Assembly: GCA_016271365.2 (NCBI GenBank)
Contig: CM028129.1
Coordinates: forward strand, 847,424,501-847,488,500
Direction: 5' to 3'
Length of the DNA stretch: 64,000 bases
From: Neoceratodus forsteri
Taxonomy: Eukaryota; Chordata; Ceratodontiformes; Ceratodontidae
Position numbers and translations under genes: made by a program. Below, piece by piece: positions 10,981 to 21,395 of the stretch (the stretch's first letter is position 1; every line of letters starts with the position of its first letter). A model generated the notes under the pieces. It saw nothing but the letters and a program-made list of their open reading frames with translations, was not told where the DNA came from and ran no database searches.

Positions 10981-11395
10981 ATCTGTACACGCTGGAGACA
11001 AGGAGGGAAAGAGGAGACATGATTGAAACTTTTAAATATGTAAAGGGGCTCAATAAAGTGGTAGAAGAGGGTTTATGTAAGAGGAGGGATGGGTCAAAAC
11101 TAGAGGGCACAGCCTCAGACTGCAAGGAAAAAGATACAGGGGCAGTGTGAGAGGGCGTTTCTTCACGGAGAGGGTGGTGGAGCCCTGGAACAGACTACCA
11201 GACAGAGTGGTTGGGGCTAAATTGGTGGAAAAGTTCAAGAGGGCATGGGACAAGCATATGGGGCTAAGTACCAAGGAGGGTGGGGGCTGGCATGGAGGGG
11301 TGTAGGAGGAAAAAGGCAGACTAGATGGGCGGTATGTTCCTTTTCTGCTGTCAAGCTTCTATGATATAATTCTATGATTCTGTGATTCAGTATAT

Positions 11396-12139
11396 GGTAA
11401 GTCCATAAAGAAATGGAGGGAAAAAAATTAAAGTTAGTAGCAAAACATCAATAGCTAAAAGATTCATTTTATATCAAAGGTAAGGCACAACATTTGGAAA
11501 ATACTCTGAACAGAAAGAAGAAACAGACACATATAGGATATGAGATGAACTAAGGTATGATATCAGAAATATCTTCTTGAGTTGTACTTGACGTTTGACC
11601 TCATGACTGGCAAAGCTATGAGTGAGGTCACATGAGGTCAAGTACAATGAAAGAAGACATTTCTGTTATCGTACATTAGCTCATCTCATATTTGATGTAT
11701 ACAACAGGACCAGAAAGAGTCATAAATAAAGCTGTAAACAAGTGATTTTCTTTTTCATTCACTGTTTTATGCTTGTTTCTATGAACGAAATGCCACCGAA
11801 GACTGTGTGAAGTATTTGTTGCCATGGTAGCATTGTTATGAGGTGATGCGGTATGTTCTGTTGCTATTGGTCAATTATCAATAGGTCAATTGGGATGTAT
11901 CTAATAGGTGATATCTTGGTACCTAATGTGATATCTTGATATCTTGAAACTTGGCTCAAAAGATATCACTGGTTATCTTTATAAATTTATATCCACACCT
12001 AAAACTTTGTCAATGCACCAGTTAGGGTAACAATGCCACAACAGTAAGGAAATGTGGCATTAGGGTTCTAACCAAATTCCCACCACCACCTCAGGCAGCA
12101 AAAGGAAAAAACATTAGGGTTTTGGTTCTTTGGAGCTCC
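11396..12139. other. Spacer with a long hairpin and GATATCTTG repeats
   Basis: Apart from the hairpin annotated at 11537-11692, the stretch holds several close copies of GATATCTTG or its complement near 11910-11970 and a TTAGGGT-containing block near 12020-12065 that resembles the foldback arms further on. No coding region is seen. Confidence 0.5.
11537..11692. repeat. Inverted repeat (hairpin MITE candidate)
   Basis: Arms of about 68 bp at 11537-11605 and 11625-11692 pair with few mismatches: TATGAGATGAACTAAGGTA on the left against TATGAGATGAGCTAATGTA read from the right end. TTGACCTCAT and ATGAGGTCAA lie near the loop. Target duplication is not resolved. Confidence 0.75.
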
Positions 12140-12179
12140 CAACATCACATTCCATTCACTATTTATAGTGCACATTCTC

Positions 12180-12570
12180 AAAAAGAAGGGAAATTCAATG
12201 CAAAAAACTATTTAATGCATCAGTTAGGGTTGTTCCACAGTGACAAAAGTGAGGAAATTCGGTGTTAGGGTTGCCACCCCTTGCACCCCACGCCCACCCT
12301 GTCCGCACCAACAGGCATCAGGGTGTGCGTTGGGGTCATCGGTCCTAATTCTCACCCCATTCTCCTAAACTGCACTGTCTCAGCTTATTTACACATGGAA
12401 TGGGGTGAGAGTTAGGATTGATGACCCCAATGCACCCCAATGCCTGTTGACGGGGACAGGGTGGAGCGTGGGTGCAAAATGTAACTACCAATTTCCTCAC
12501 TTTTGTCGCTGTGAACAACCTAACTTGATGCATTAAACAGAGTTTTTGCATTGAATTTCCCTTCTTTTTA
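12180..12570. mobile_element. Long foldback element 1
   Basis: Two arms of about 175 bp, 12180-12363 and 12399-12570, are reverse complements of each other around a 36-bp loop. Each arm carries AAAAGAAGGGAAATTCAATG at its outer end, then TGCATCAGTTAGG, TGACAAAAGTGAGGAAATT and an inner GGGGTCAT...CACCCCATT block. The same foldback occurs at 16062-16468 and 18180-18540, and part of it at 21415-21480. There is no coding capacity. Confidence 0.88.
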
Positions 12571-13768
12571 GGGGTTGAGGCCTGGTTCACCAAGCATAAG
12601 CTCATTCTGAACAAAAGTTCCAAGTCATGCTTTTAGCACACCACCAAAATAGACTCAAACACTCCCCTCTTCACATCAGTACCTTCCACTTGTCTCCGCA
12701 TGAACAGGTGTATATCTTTAAGTATCTTGGAGTCACCTTCGACCCCACCCTTACCTTCCACAACCACATTCACCTCCTTTGTACCTCTGTCAGCTCCCAT
12801 CTTGCCTTTCTCTATCAACACCGGAGCTTTTTCCCACTCTGAAGCCCTTCAGCTCGCCATCACATCCTCACTATTATCTATCATTGACTATGGCATAATG
12901 GTCTACATTGCTGTTGATAATACTGCCCTTCTGTGAGTACAAATTGCACTGAACAAGGTCTGTCGCCATGCCCTAGGCTGTCCCAAATCAACCCACAGCT
13001 ATACACTCCACAGCCAATCCAACTGGCTAGACTTTGATGGCAGACTAAAACTCCAAACCTGCCTCCTAGCTAGAAAGATATCCTCAGGCCTAGTTGCCCA
13101 GCCTCTCCCCTCCACAACCTGCTCCCACCACCAAGACTACCCAGAGCTCAGCTCAAATCTACCATGCTAGTTCCTCTACTCAAAACCTCCCTTGGTCAAC
13201 ATTCTTTTTGCTATAGAGCCCTCTCCTGGCTCAATTCCTCCCCCAGCATAACCGTTGAAACTAAGCTTGGTCAGTTCAAATCCCTGCTCTAAGACCACCT
13301 CCTCTCCTCTCACTCCTTTAACTGCCCCGACCCCCCCAACAATGGACTCTGTCCTGCCGAGTCCACAATTACTTATACATTAATTACTCTCTGTCATGTG
13401 CAAACTGCCACCTTTGCATTATGCCCAGTCTGACAACGGACCCTGTTCTGCTTAATCACTAACTGCTTACCCAAACTGTCCAAAGTCCCACTATAATCCT
13501 GACAGTGCAATATCAATCTATGTTTTTACAATACCAGTCACTTTAACATGCCTATGCGCTTATTTTGTCCATTATTGTATTTTCCTACCTTTATGTATGC
13601 TAAAATGTCTATAAAATTCTTTATCCACTATTGTATGTTAAAATGTATATATCGCCTCTTATCCATTACTGCATTTCCACTGTTTGTCAAATGTTGTATT
13701 ATTGATGTGGAGCCTTTGAAAAGGAATCTCTGACTCAAAGGATTGTAATTCTGATACCTTCGATAAAG

Positions 13769-13771
<3 letters not shown>
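12571..13771 (+). mobile_element. L2/Rex1-like LINE, 3' fragment
   Basis: Starting at the foldback edge the plus strand reads GVEAWFTKHKLILNKSSKSC, then VYIFKYLGVTFDPTLTFHNH, then EALQLAITSSLLSIIDYGIM, a ladder of post-palm reverse transcriptase blocks. The nested LINE at 42-46 kb has the same blocks (AEGWFKEHRLVINLKKTKTM, LRLAVTSSILSLVDYG). It continues in broken frames to a 3' UTR ending near 13771 just before an AT microsatellite. The catalytic core and endonuclease are absent, as in 5'-truncated LINE copies. Confidence 0.8.

Positions 13772-13818
<47 letters not shown>
13772..13818. repeat. (TA)n microsatellite
   Basis: An uninterrupted TA run of about 46 bp. It separates the L2-like fragment from the first modular unit. 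The same kind of run begins or ends the other units. Confidence 0.95.
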
Positions 13819-13822
<4 letters not shown>

Positions 13823-16061
13823 GGGCACAGTCATGCCCCTATAATTAGGGTTATGTAGGCAGTTTAATGTTAACCCCAAATTTTGCATGCTAATAACTTT
13901 GCAAGCGTTCAATGGATTTGCACAAAATTCGGAATTCATGGTCTCATATAGTAGATCTCTTGATTTGCCTGGTTGTGTTTTGATTGGTGTTGTGGTGCAA
14001 AAAGATATTTTACTTTTTTTGACAATTTTAGTGATTTGTGCCGCCATGAGACTGAGGTGGGGCTCCTTGGTGTAGAAAAGGCCTAGTTTATCCAATCAGA
14101 TGCACTTCTGTTTGTTATGCCTAGATTGGATTGTGGCTACTTTGTAAAGTCTGTTATTGATATCTTTATCTGAAGTTGGCTAAGTCTGTTATTGATATCT
14201 TTATCTGAAGTTGGCTGAGCTGGATAGCTCATTTCAGCTTAATGTTAAATCCCAAATTTTGCAACCGTTCAACGGATTTGAGCAAAATTTGGTATGTGTG
14301 ATCCTGTCGGGGTAGATGTCTTGATGTGCCAAGCTTCGTTTTGATCTGATGTGCGGGTTTTGCACAGAGCATAGTGAAAAAAGAGAAAAATATTTTTTTG
14401 GGGGCCATTTTGCTGATTCTTCCTCATCGCACTGTGGCCACGCCATTTGGAATTTTATTCTGAAATGTTCAGAATAGAAAAAGTTTGCCCCTAAATGACA
14501 AGCCAGTGTTGATGTGGTGAAAAAATATTAATCCATTCCAAAGTTATTCAATTTTGAAACTTCAGGTCCTGAGTATGCTCAGTTCAATCTTTTGGATGGT
14601 TGCACAGCTCCAAACAAGGATTTTGGCTCACAAACAGGGATTTTGACAGCTCATGAATAGGGATTCATTAAATCCCTGTTTGTATGAAAAAAATCACTGT
14701 TCATGAGCCTCCATCTTGTTTTCAATTCTCTTCTAAAACAAGGAGGGATTAACCCAAAACAGAGTATGGGTTTACTGAGCAGTAATCCATGCCGGGGTGG
14801 GGTGGGGGTTTGGAGTCACAAGGTGAAGCTGAGTGACTTTAATCATCCAGGCGTGGATTAATGCTCAGTGATCCCATACCCTGGAGTGGGTTAATTCTCT
14901 TATAACATGAGTAAAGTTATGTTAGAGTTTTACCTAAAGAAATAGTAAAATAAAGCCCTGTGAACTTGCAACTGTATGTATACCAGGGATTAATCAATGG
15001 TCAAGTGATCTGTTTCAATGAGTCAGAAGACAGTATTTTTGGAACCTATGTTATAAAAACTTGTAACTTGCAACAGGGATGTCTTCTGTAAGCATTGAAG
15101 TATGGAATATTCAGGGTGACACCCTCTACAAACCCATGGCTTTGGTTCCATTTACGTTAGTCAGAAAATGGCCATTTTTACATTTGAAAATCCTTGTTTG
15201 CAACTCACTTCCAATCCCTGTTTGTAAGGTGTCAAAATACCTATTCGCAAGACGATCCCTGTTCGTGAGCTGTCAAAATCCTTGTTTGTAGGGGGATGAC
15301 CAGATGACCCTATCTCAAGAACAAGGATCGGATCACAAACAGGGATTTTGACAGCTCATGAACAGGGATTCTAAAAAGGAATCCCTGTTCGTGAGATGTC
15401 AGAATCCCTGTTCGTAAGCTGTCAAAATCCTTGTTCATGAGAAATCCCTCTTCTTGTGCTGTCAAAATCCCTGTTTGTTAGAGGATGACCAGATGGCCCT
15501 AAAAATCCCTGTTCCTGAGCTGTCAAAATCCTTGTTTGTGAGGTGTCAAAATCCTTGTTTGTGAGCCAATCCCCTCCCAGAGATGTGACTTAAGCTAGTT
15601 TGGTGTAAAAATTTGCATCAGTTACATAGTTATGGCATTTCAAAGTTGAGAAATTTCCCATAGGATAACATTGTGGCAAATGCTGCACCTTTCAGTGCCT
15701 ATTTATTGAAAATGGTTCGAGATACAGATTTTTTGCTACGTGCAACTTAGTAGACTAAGCAAGCATGCAGGTTACCAGTCCATCATTACAACTGCATTTG
15801 AATGTTTTCCAAAGTTGCTACAGTTACTAAGATATTGCATCACTTGCAGCACAAGGCTGTCTTAGAATGTGTATAGGGCCACATATGGATACCATTATGC
15901 TGTAATTGGACTGCTGGACAATTCATTATGCAATACTGGGAGTGCAGGGCCTAGTGAGAGGACAGTTCATTCGATGTCTAGCACTTATGGATGAGCGGGA
16001 GCACAGGGCCTCAGACCCATAGGGTCATGTGCTCCCCAAACCATATAAGGGTAAGATTACA
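13819..16061 (+). mobile_element. Modular unit A (unclassified repeat, body)
   Basis: Begins with a perfect 9-bp hairpin (13819-13827 with 13834-13842) followed by AATTAGGGTTATG. The body includes the module TTGCAAGCGTTCAATGGATTT near 13900, repeated in shorter form near 14255-14330. A later body segment at 15620-15850 (TTTCCCATAGGATAACAT, CGAGATACAGATTTTTTGC) matches 17370-17470 of unit B and the complement of 23600-23690 in unit C. Between them sits a palindromic insertion (14590-15575). It ends at the foldback at 16062. I recognise no protein. The family is unknown to me. Confidence 0.7.
14590..15575. repeat. Palindromic block with a repeated ~23-bp motif
   Basis: The motif GAGCTGTCAAAATCCCTGTT, with TCGTGAG-like continuation, recurs about a dozen times, in the minus sense at 14600-14660 and 15320-15370 and in the plus sense at 14670-14705, 15185-15300 and 15380-15570. 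At its left centre, 14745-14800 and 14840-14900 form an inverted repeat (AGTATGGGTTTACTGAGCAG with its complement). The block interrupts the body of unit A and is absent from units B and C. Confidence 0.7.
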
Positions 16062-16468
16062 CATTCTCAAAAAGTAAGGAAATTCATTGCAAAAAACTTT
16101 GTTAATACATCAGTTAGGTTTGAAGCAACAAAAATAGTGAAATGATGCATTAGGGTTGACACACTAACACCCCCCACCCTACCACCTCACCCCACCCTCC
16201 ACAGACCAACAGGTGACGGGGTGTACTTTGGGGTCATTGGGCCTAACTCTCACTCCATTCTCTGATACTGTACCATGTCAGCCTTCTTACACATGGAATG
16301 GAGTGAGAGTTCGAGCCAATGATCCCCAGGCACACCCCTGCCACCTGTTGGTCTGTGGAGGTGGGAGGGGGTGGTAGGGTGGGGGTGTTAGGTGTCAACC
16401 CTAATGCCTCATTTCCTAATTTTGTCACTTCAACCCTAACTGATGTGTTAATGATTTTTTTTGCAATT
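16062..16468. mobile_element. Long foldback element 2
   Basis: Left arm 16062-16258 and right arm 16297-16466 are reverse complements with a loop ending TTCTTACACATGG, as in foldback 1. Arms carry CATCAGTTAGG and ACCAACAGGTG blocks. The outer end of the right arm merges with a TA-rich run, so it is shorter than the right arm of foldback 1. Confidence 0.85.
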
Positions 16469-18179
16469 TATATATGTGTATATATTATGGTAGTAATGGG
16501 TAGTGCTACCATAGTTAGGGTTGAGTAGCACTTTTAAGGTTAAAGGGTCAAATTTTGAACCTTAATAACTTTTCCACCATTCAACGGATTTGCCTGATGT
16601 TTGGTATGCACAATTGGGCATGATAGATCTTAGGATATGCCAAGCTTCATACTGGTCAGATATACAGCTGCTGAGTTATTAAGCAACAACGGATTGCAAT
16701 TATACTTTTTTGTGATTTATTTGCTCTCACCTACTGGGTGCATGGTTTGTGCGACCAATCCATAAAATTCAGAGAACATGCAGCCAGTGTCCCATATGTG
16801 CCTTTTGAAGATTTCGTTAAAAAATATTAAACTGTTCAAAAGTTATTCAAAAAACAAGTTCCCATTATAAGTCAATGGGAAAAGTTAACAAAAAGGCTGA
16901 CACTTTCGCAAATGCACTTTTTACTTTCACAAATGACCCTACTACTTTTGAAAATCCGCCATTTTGTTTTCAGTTATCGATCAGAAAAATGTATGGCATT
17001 TACAATTGGGACCATCTAGGGGGACAATTTTTTTTGTGTTCACCTAGTTGGAGCCTGGGGATGCTAGCCATGTATTTATTTTGTGGTTAACCCCCAAATA
17101 TGTTTTCAAATTTCTGGAAAAAAGTACTTTCACAAAGTACTTTCGCATGCACAACACTTTCACAAATCTGTATGATAGCTTTCGCAAATCACAAAAGTAC
17201 TTTGCAATACTATGGCCAAAATTACAGGAGTTTTTTGCCACCTTGCTGCAAAAGAACGGTTAGGTCTTTTGGCCTGAAATTTGGAGGGAAGGCAGCCAAC
17301 ATGTCACAGATGTGCCTTTTGGTGGCTTGGTGAAAAAAATATTGTACAGCTCTAAACTTATGGTACTCCAAAGTTCATGCTTTTCCCATAGACTAACATG
17401 GTGGTGTACGAGCACCTTTCAGGGCTTGTATCTCAAAACTGTGTGAGATACAGATTTTCATCACAAGTTACATCTATGTAATCCACAACGGTAGCCAGGA
17501 AAATAACAATTTCTGTGAAATTTTAATTTTTTCTACTTCATATGGTTGCTGAGATATTTGCAATTTAGTGCTTCCAATGCTGCTTTTAAGCTTTCATTGC
17601 CATTACAATGCATACATTCTTTGTACACACTGTGTTTCTCTATGCAGTTGTCCAGCAAAAACAGGCTCTGTGCTTCTGTTACTGTTACAGTTACTGTTTC
17701 CACTTGCGTTTATGTACCTTTTTGTGTTACCGTTACCGTGTGTGCCACCGTGTGCATTACCGTTTGCATTCTGATTTGCGATTGCATTTGCGCTACTGTT
17801 AACATTTACAATTCCACTGCTGTTTGTGTTTGCAATTCAGTTTGTGTCCCCGTGTGAATTGCCATTTGCATTTATGGCAGCCCTTTTGTTTGCTTTACCA
17901 TTTCTCTTTTGTTTTGCGTCTTCGTTGCTGTTACTGTTACCATTTGCATTTGCAATTGTGTTACTGTATCTGTGCACATTACGGTTTCTGTTTCTATATG
18001 CACTTGCATTTCCTTTTGCATTTCTGTTTCCTTTCCTGCTATTGTTGCTGTTACCATTACCATGCGCCTTTACAGTTGCGGTACTGTGCCCCTGCGCCCA
18101 TCATGTGACGAGAGCATGGGGCCCGAAGGGCCCTGCACTCCCACTGCTGCATTAGTTTCACTATTTCTCATCATCATTC
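16469..18179 (+). mobile_element. Modular unit B (unclassified repeat, body)
   Basis: Starts in TA-rich sequence with an 8-bp hairpin (16486-16493 with 16506-16513) and GTTAGGGTTGAG. The body matches the complement of 25440-23370 (unit C1) nearly throughout: the TTCAACGGATTTGCCTGATG module, GTGCCTTTTGAAGATTTC, CCATTATAAGTCAATGGGAA, TTTGGAGGGAAGGCAGCC and GCATACATTCTTTGTA all recur there. It ends in a degenerate hexamer array and then the foldback at 18180. No transposase or other domain is recognisable, and the open frames across the hexamer array are composition artefacts. Confidence 0.78.
17680..18090 (+). repeat. Degenerate hexamer array of unit B
   Basis: About 400 bp in which TT recurs close to every sixth position with variable bases around it, for example GTTACCGTTACCGTGTGTGC and GCATTTGCAATTGTGTTACT. 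Every reading frame therefore gives alternating dipeptide-like strings (VTVTVCATVCIT in one frame). A matching array in reverse complement lies at 22775-23365. Confidence 0.85.
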
Positions 18180-18540
18180 TCAAAAAGAAGGGAAATTAGA
18201 GGCAAAAAACTCCATTTAATGCATCAGTTAGGGTTGTTCCACAGTGACAAAAGTGAGGAAATTCGGTGTTAGGGTTGAAACCCCCTTGGACCCCTCCAGC
18301 CCACCCCCAACTGGTATTGGGGTGCACATTGGAGTCATCAATCCTAACTCTCCCCCATTCTCTATTCCTCAGCTTCTTTACACATGTGATGGGGTGAGAG
18401 TTAGGGCCAACAACCCCAATGCTCACCCTGATGCCGTTGGGGGGTGGGCTGAGGGTCCAAGGATTTCTTAACCCACACCAAATTTCCTCACTTTTGTCAC
18501 TGTGGAACAACCCTAACTGATGCATTAAGCTGAGTTTTGC
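18180..18540. mobile_element. Long foldback element 3
   Basis: Left arm 18180-18358 and right arm about 18388-18540. The left arm matches foldback 1 almost exactly over ATGCATCAGTTAGGGTTG and TGACAAAAGTGAGGAAATTC. The loop again contains CAGCTTCTTTACACATG. The right arm runs directly into the AT/TG microsatellite. Confidence 0.87.
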
Positions 18541-18546
18541 TATATG

Positions 18547-18614
<68 letters not shown>

Positions 18615-18616
18615 CA
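18541..18616. repeat. (TA)n(TG)n(TA)n compound microsatellite
   Basis: TA, TG and TA dinucleotide blocks in succession. This marks the boundary between unit B and the Crypton-bearing segment. Confidence 0.95.
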
Positions 18617-19153
18617 TACACATACACAATAGTGGTGAGTTGTAAATGTTGTAAATAAAACCATGTATTCTCACTGGAGTGAGATGAATCTTGTTGACAC
18701 AGGCACTGTGAAAGACATTTATATTTACTGTACAGACACATTACCGACATCAGCACCCGATATTTCCACTTCGGTGACATCACTTCCACTAGCAGCTTTG
18801 CAGGCACTACATTCTCCTGGCAACCAGAACAAATTAAATTCACCTGTTCAAACACCTACTTTCCCAAAGAAATAGCCAGAGTTTCCCATGCTGCTAATTA
18901 GAAGCATCCAAAACCAGAACTCATACGCGACTTCTCGATTACAAAGAGAAAACGTCTACTAACAAACACTATCTCACTCATCCAAAAAAATTGAAAAATA
19001 CATGAAAATTGCTCACTCAGACTGCAGCAGTAAACCGAATAAAATAAATAAGCTTAAACTGAAAAGAAAAATACTAATCCTATCAATGAGCAAAAAGAAA
19101 TCATACTCAGCTGCTCGTAGTTTGAGCTCGACAAAGAACCACTGCTAGATCCA
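18617..19153. other. 5' flank of the Crypton, no clear feature
   Basis: An A-rich segment with a 70-codon frame (18663-18875) that I cannot assign. It may hold the 5' untranslated part or a lost N-terminal exon of the Crypton. Confidence 0.4.
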
Positions 19154-20498
19154 ATGGACACTAACAGCCAAAACTTGAAATTCAAGATAAAAGACTTTGC
19201 TGCTACTGCTGGTAAAAAAGACAACATTGCTACACCCTTTATAGAGCAATTCATTGATTCTTCAAAAAATGACAACACACCAAGAAAAACAGACTGTGAC
19301 ATTAATAATTTACATAAGTTTCTCAAGGAAAATCTAGGCATTTCACACTGTATTGAAACTCTGCCTCCACATGGGGTAAATACTATATTGTGCCATTATT
19401 TCATTCATTGTCAGAGAAAAGATGGCTCTGAATATGAACCATTAAGCCTACAGGCTAAATTTCAGAGTTTTGAGAGGCACTTAAAAATCATGAGTATCCA
19501 GAATCTCTATCTTCCTCACCCAAATTCCTGAAGTGTACAGAAGTACTACTCTCCAAACAAAAAGTGAAAAGGAAGGAAAGGAAATAAATCTTTGCTGCAG
19601 ATGAACTGATTGACAGCTTAATACATGAACTGTATGAAAAAGCTATTTTAGGACCAAGAACTCCATAGTCACTACTGAATATCATGTGGTTAAATGCAAC
19701 AATGTTTTTCAGAATCAGAGGGAATACAGAATGCAGAAACTTAAAATGGGGTGACATTAAACTGCAGTGATAAAAAGGGATAAATATATAGAATTCTGCT
19801 GAAAAGATAGACCAAAACTAGAAGTGGCAGTGATCCCAAAGACACGCATATTAAAAGCCCTGAGCATATCCCATTCAAATCAGAAAAAGTGTCCAGTAGC
19901 TAATTTCATGTTCTACAGTGAGAAAGACCTCCAAAATGTAATTATGACTCTGCCCCTTTATTTTAGCCATTAATCAGCAACACAAAACTGCCTTATCCCA
20001 CCAGTTGGTTTGAAAAAAGCAGCTACTCTGCATAAATACAATTGCTAACATTTTAAATCAATGACCTGGAATGTGCTGGAATTGAAACAGACCGAAGGTT
20101 AACAAACCATTCAATTTGAAAGCATCTTGTGCAAAAGCTTGTGGATTCTAATGTACCCCTACTGAGGTGATACAGGTGTTGGGTCAAGAAACTTCAATCC
20201 TAAATGACTTTCCAGGATGAATGCAGAAAAGCAAAAAAATTCAAACCTCCTCAACTGTCACAGTGACCCACAACCATCCACCTCTGCAGCATGCCAAAGT
20301 GCCTTCGAAAATGAAAAGCTCCTCCCATTCTCTCATGGCATGTCGGCTTCCTTCAGCAAACCATTCATCTCTACAGCATGCCAAAGTGCAGTACAAAATA
20401 ATAAATTTCTCACATTCTCTAAAGGAATGTCGGCCTGCTTCAGCAATCCAACTATCTCTGCACAAATCATAACCTTAAATATATTTCAGGGTAAGTAA
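19154..20498 (+). pseudogene. Crypton-type tyrosine recombinase, degenerate
   Basis: A DNA strand-exchange enzyme of Crypton transposons, related to the tyrosine-recombinase-like domain of several vertebrate genes. The open N-terminal block 19154-19531 holds INNLHKFLKENLG and GSEYEPLSLQAKFQSFERHL, the core-binding region. In broken frames follow ELYEKAILG and FFRIRGNTECRNLKWGDI (first catalytic Arg region, about 19700-19755), KCPVANF and LPLYF-like blocks near 19900, then RRLTNHSI at 20090-20116 and VPPTEVIQVLGQE near 20150. The HxxR Arg codon is replaced by TGA at 20117-20119, and GHR reads GQE. The end (20217-20498) holds KQKNSNLLN and two in-frame copies of a ~30-residue segment containing TACQSA and FSxGMSA. 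Confidence 0.82.
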
Positions 20499-21343
20499 AT
20501 AATGCTCTACACAGTAACTGAGCACACAAAATGTTTCTAGCTACTACAAACCTGAAAATAAAATATATATTTATTTTCTGTTCCACAGCTCACCATTAAG
20601 ACAGCCCTCCTCAGAAAAAGTGGAAGCAGATCTCTTCTGACGGTGATACTGAATAAAAAGCAGTACCTGATAAAAGCACTCCTTCCAGAACTCCGGACGA
20701 CTGAAGCTGTCAACAAGTCCATTGATGATGTAACCAAAAAAATCACACAGGCACCCCAGTAAAAATAAAATAAATGCACACGAAGCATAAATGAAAGAAT
20801 AAAAAATGTACAAAAAGCACATAAAGCAAAGTAAATAAACCCAAACAAATGCACCACCATCCCAGAACTATTCTTCCCAAGAAAGCCACGCCCACTACGA
20901 TTCAGTAACCAATCAGAATACAATTTCCACTCACAGATGCACTAAACAACCAATCATACAACACATGTTACAACCAATAGAACACATTTCTCCCAAGAAT
21001 GGGAACCACAAACCAATAAAAAACTATAACCACACATCAAGAACCAATGAAACAACAGAAAAGTAACTCATTTGTAAAAAAAAAAAAACAGCAACGCCCA
21101 TTCATAACACAGCCTGATAACCGCAGAGCAACACAGAGAACCAAAATAAACCATTAATTTATGGACAAATTCCTAACTAATACACACAAATAACCAAATT
21201 ACAACGCTCCTTCCCTATTGCATAAATCAAACACATGATGGGCAGGAGTGGGATATGGAAAATATTCTCTCTCCTGCAGAGTAAGGTATGGATATCTCAG
21301 TCTGCATGGTGAGAATATTTTCATATCTACCATCATTATCTCA
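20499..21343. other. 3' flank of the Crypton with a CCAAT cluster
   Basis: An AT-rich segment. It contains a GTAAGT donor-like site at 20491 and a pyrimidine-rich acceptor-like site ending at 20588, then a 58-codon frame (about 20589-20760, LTIKTALLRKSGSRSLL...) that I cannot assign. A 128-codon frame on the opposite strand (20537-20923) is hydrophobic and probably a shadow. The CCAAT cluster is annotated separately. Confidence 0.4.
20909..21048 (+). promoter_or_regulatory. Cluster of five CCAAT boxes
   Basis: CCAAT occurs at 20909, 20950, 20974, 21013 and 21044, each within an AACCAAT context and all on the plus strand, in 140 bp of AT-rich sequence. CCAAT is the binding motif of NF-Y, and clusters with 25-40-bp spacing occur in promoters. 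It could equally be a set of subterminal transposase motifs of the Crypton or neighbouring element. Function is inferred only from the motif. Confidence 0.35.

Positions 21344-21344
<1 letters not shown>

Positions 21345-21391
<47 letters not shown>
21345..21391. repeat. (TA)n microsatellite
   Basis: A TA run of about 47 bp forming the distal end of minus-strand unit C2. Confidence 0.95.

Positions 21392-21395
<4 letters not shown>

Larger units (their letters stand above)
7973..11395 (+). mobile_element. CR1 LINE, long copy with ORF1 end and ORF2 (copy 2)
   Basis: This copy includes an ORF1 esterase remnant, endonuclease, reverse transcriptase, 3' UTR and a tail ending near 11365-11392 in ATTCTATGATTCTGTGATT, the classic CR1 terminal repeat. 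It is a different subfamily from copies 1 and 3, whose tails repeat TTTCTATG. The exact 5' boundary is unclear; it could include the 7862-7972 repeat. Many frameshifts make it inactive. Confidence 0.93.

Noticed and set aside
17546..18199. Open frames rich in Val, Cys, Thr and Leu that could suggest membrane or Cys-rich proteins
   Set aside because: They are translations of the degenerate hexamer array and appear in several frames at once.
20537..20923. 128-codon hydrophobic minus-strand frame near the Crypton
   Set aside because: No recognised family, T-rich composition, and it overlaps the Crypton flank; treated as chance.
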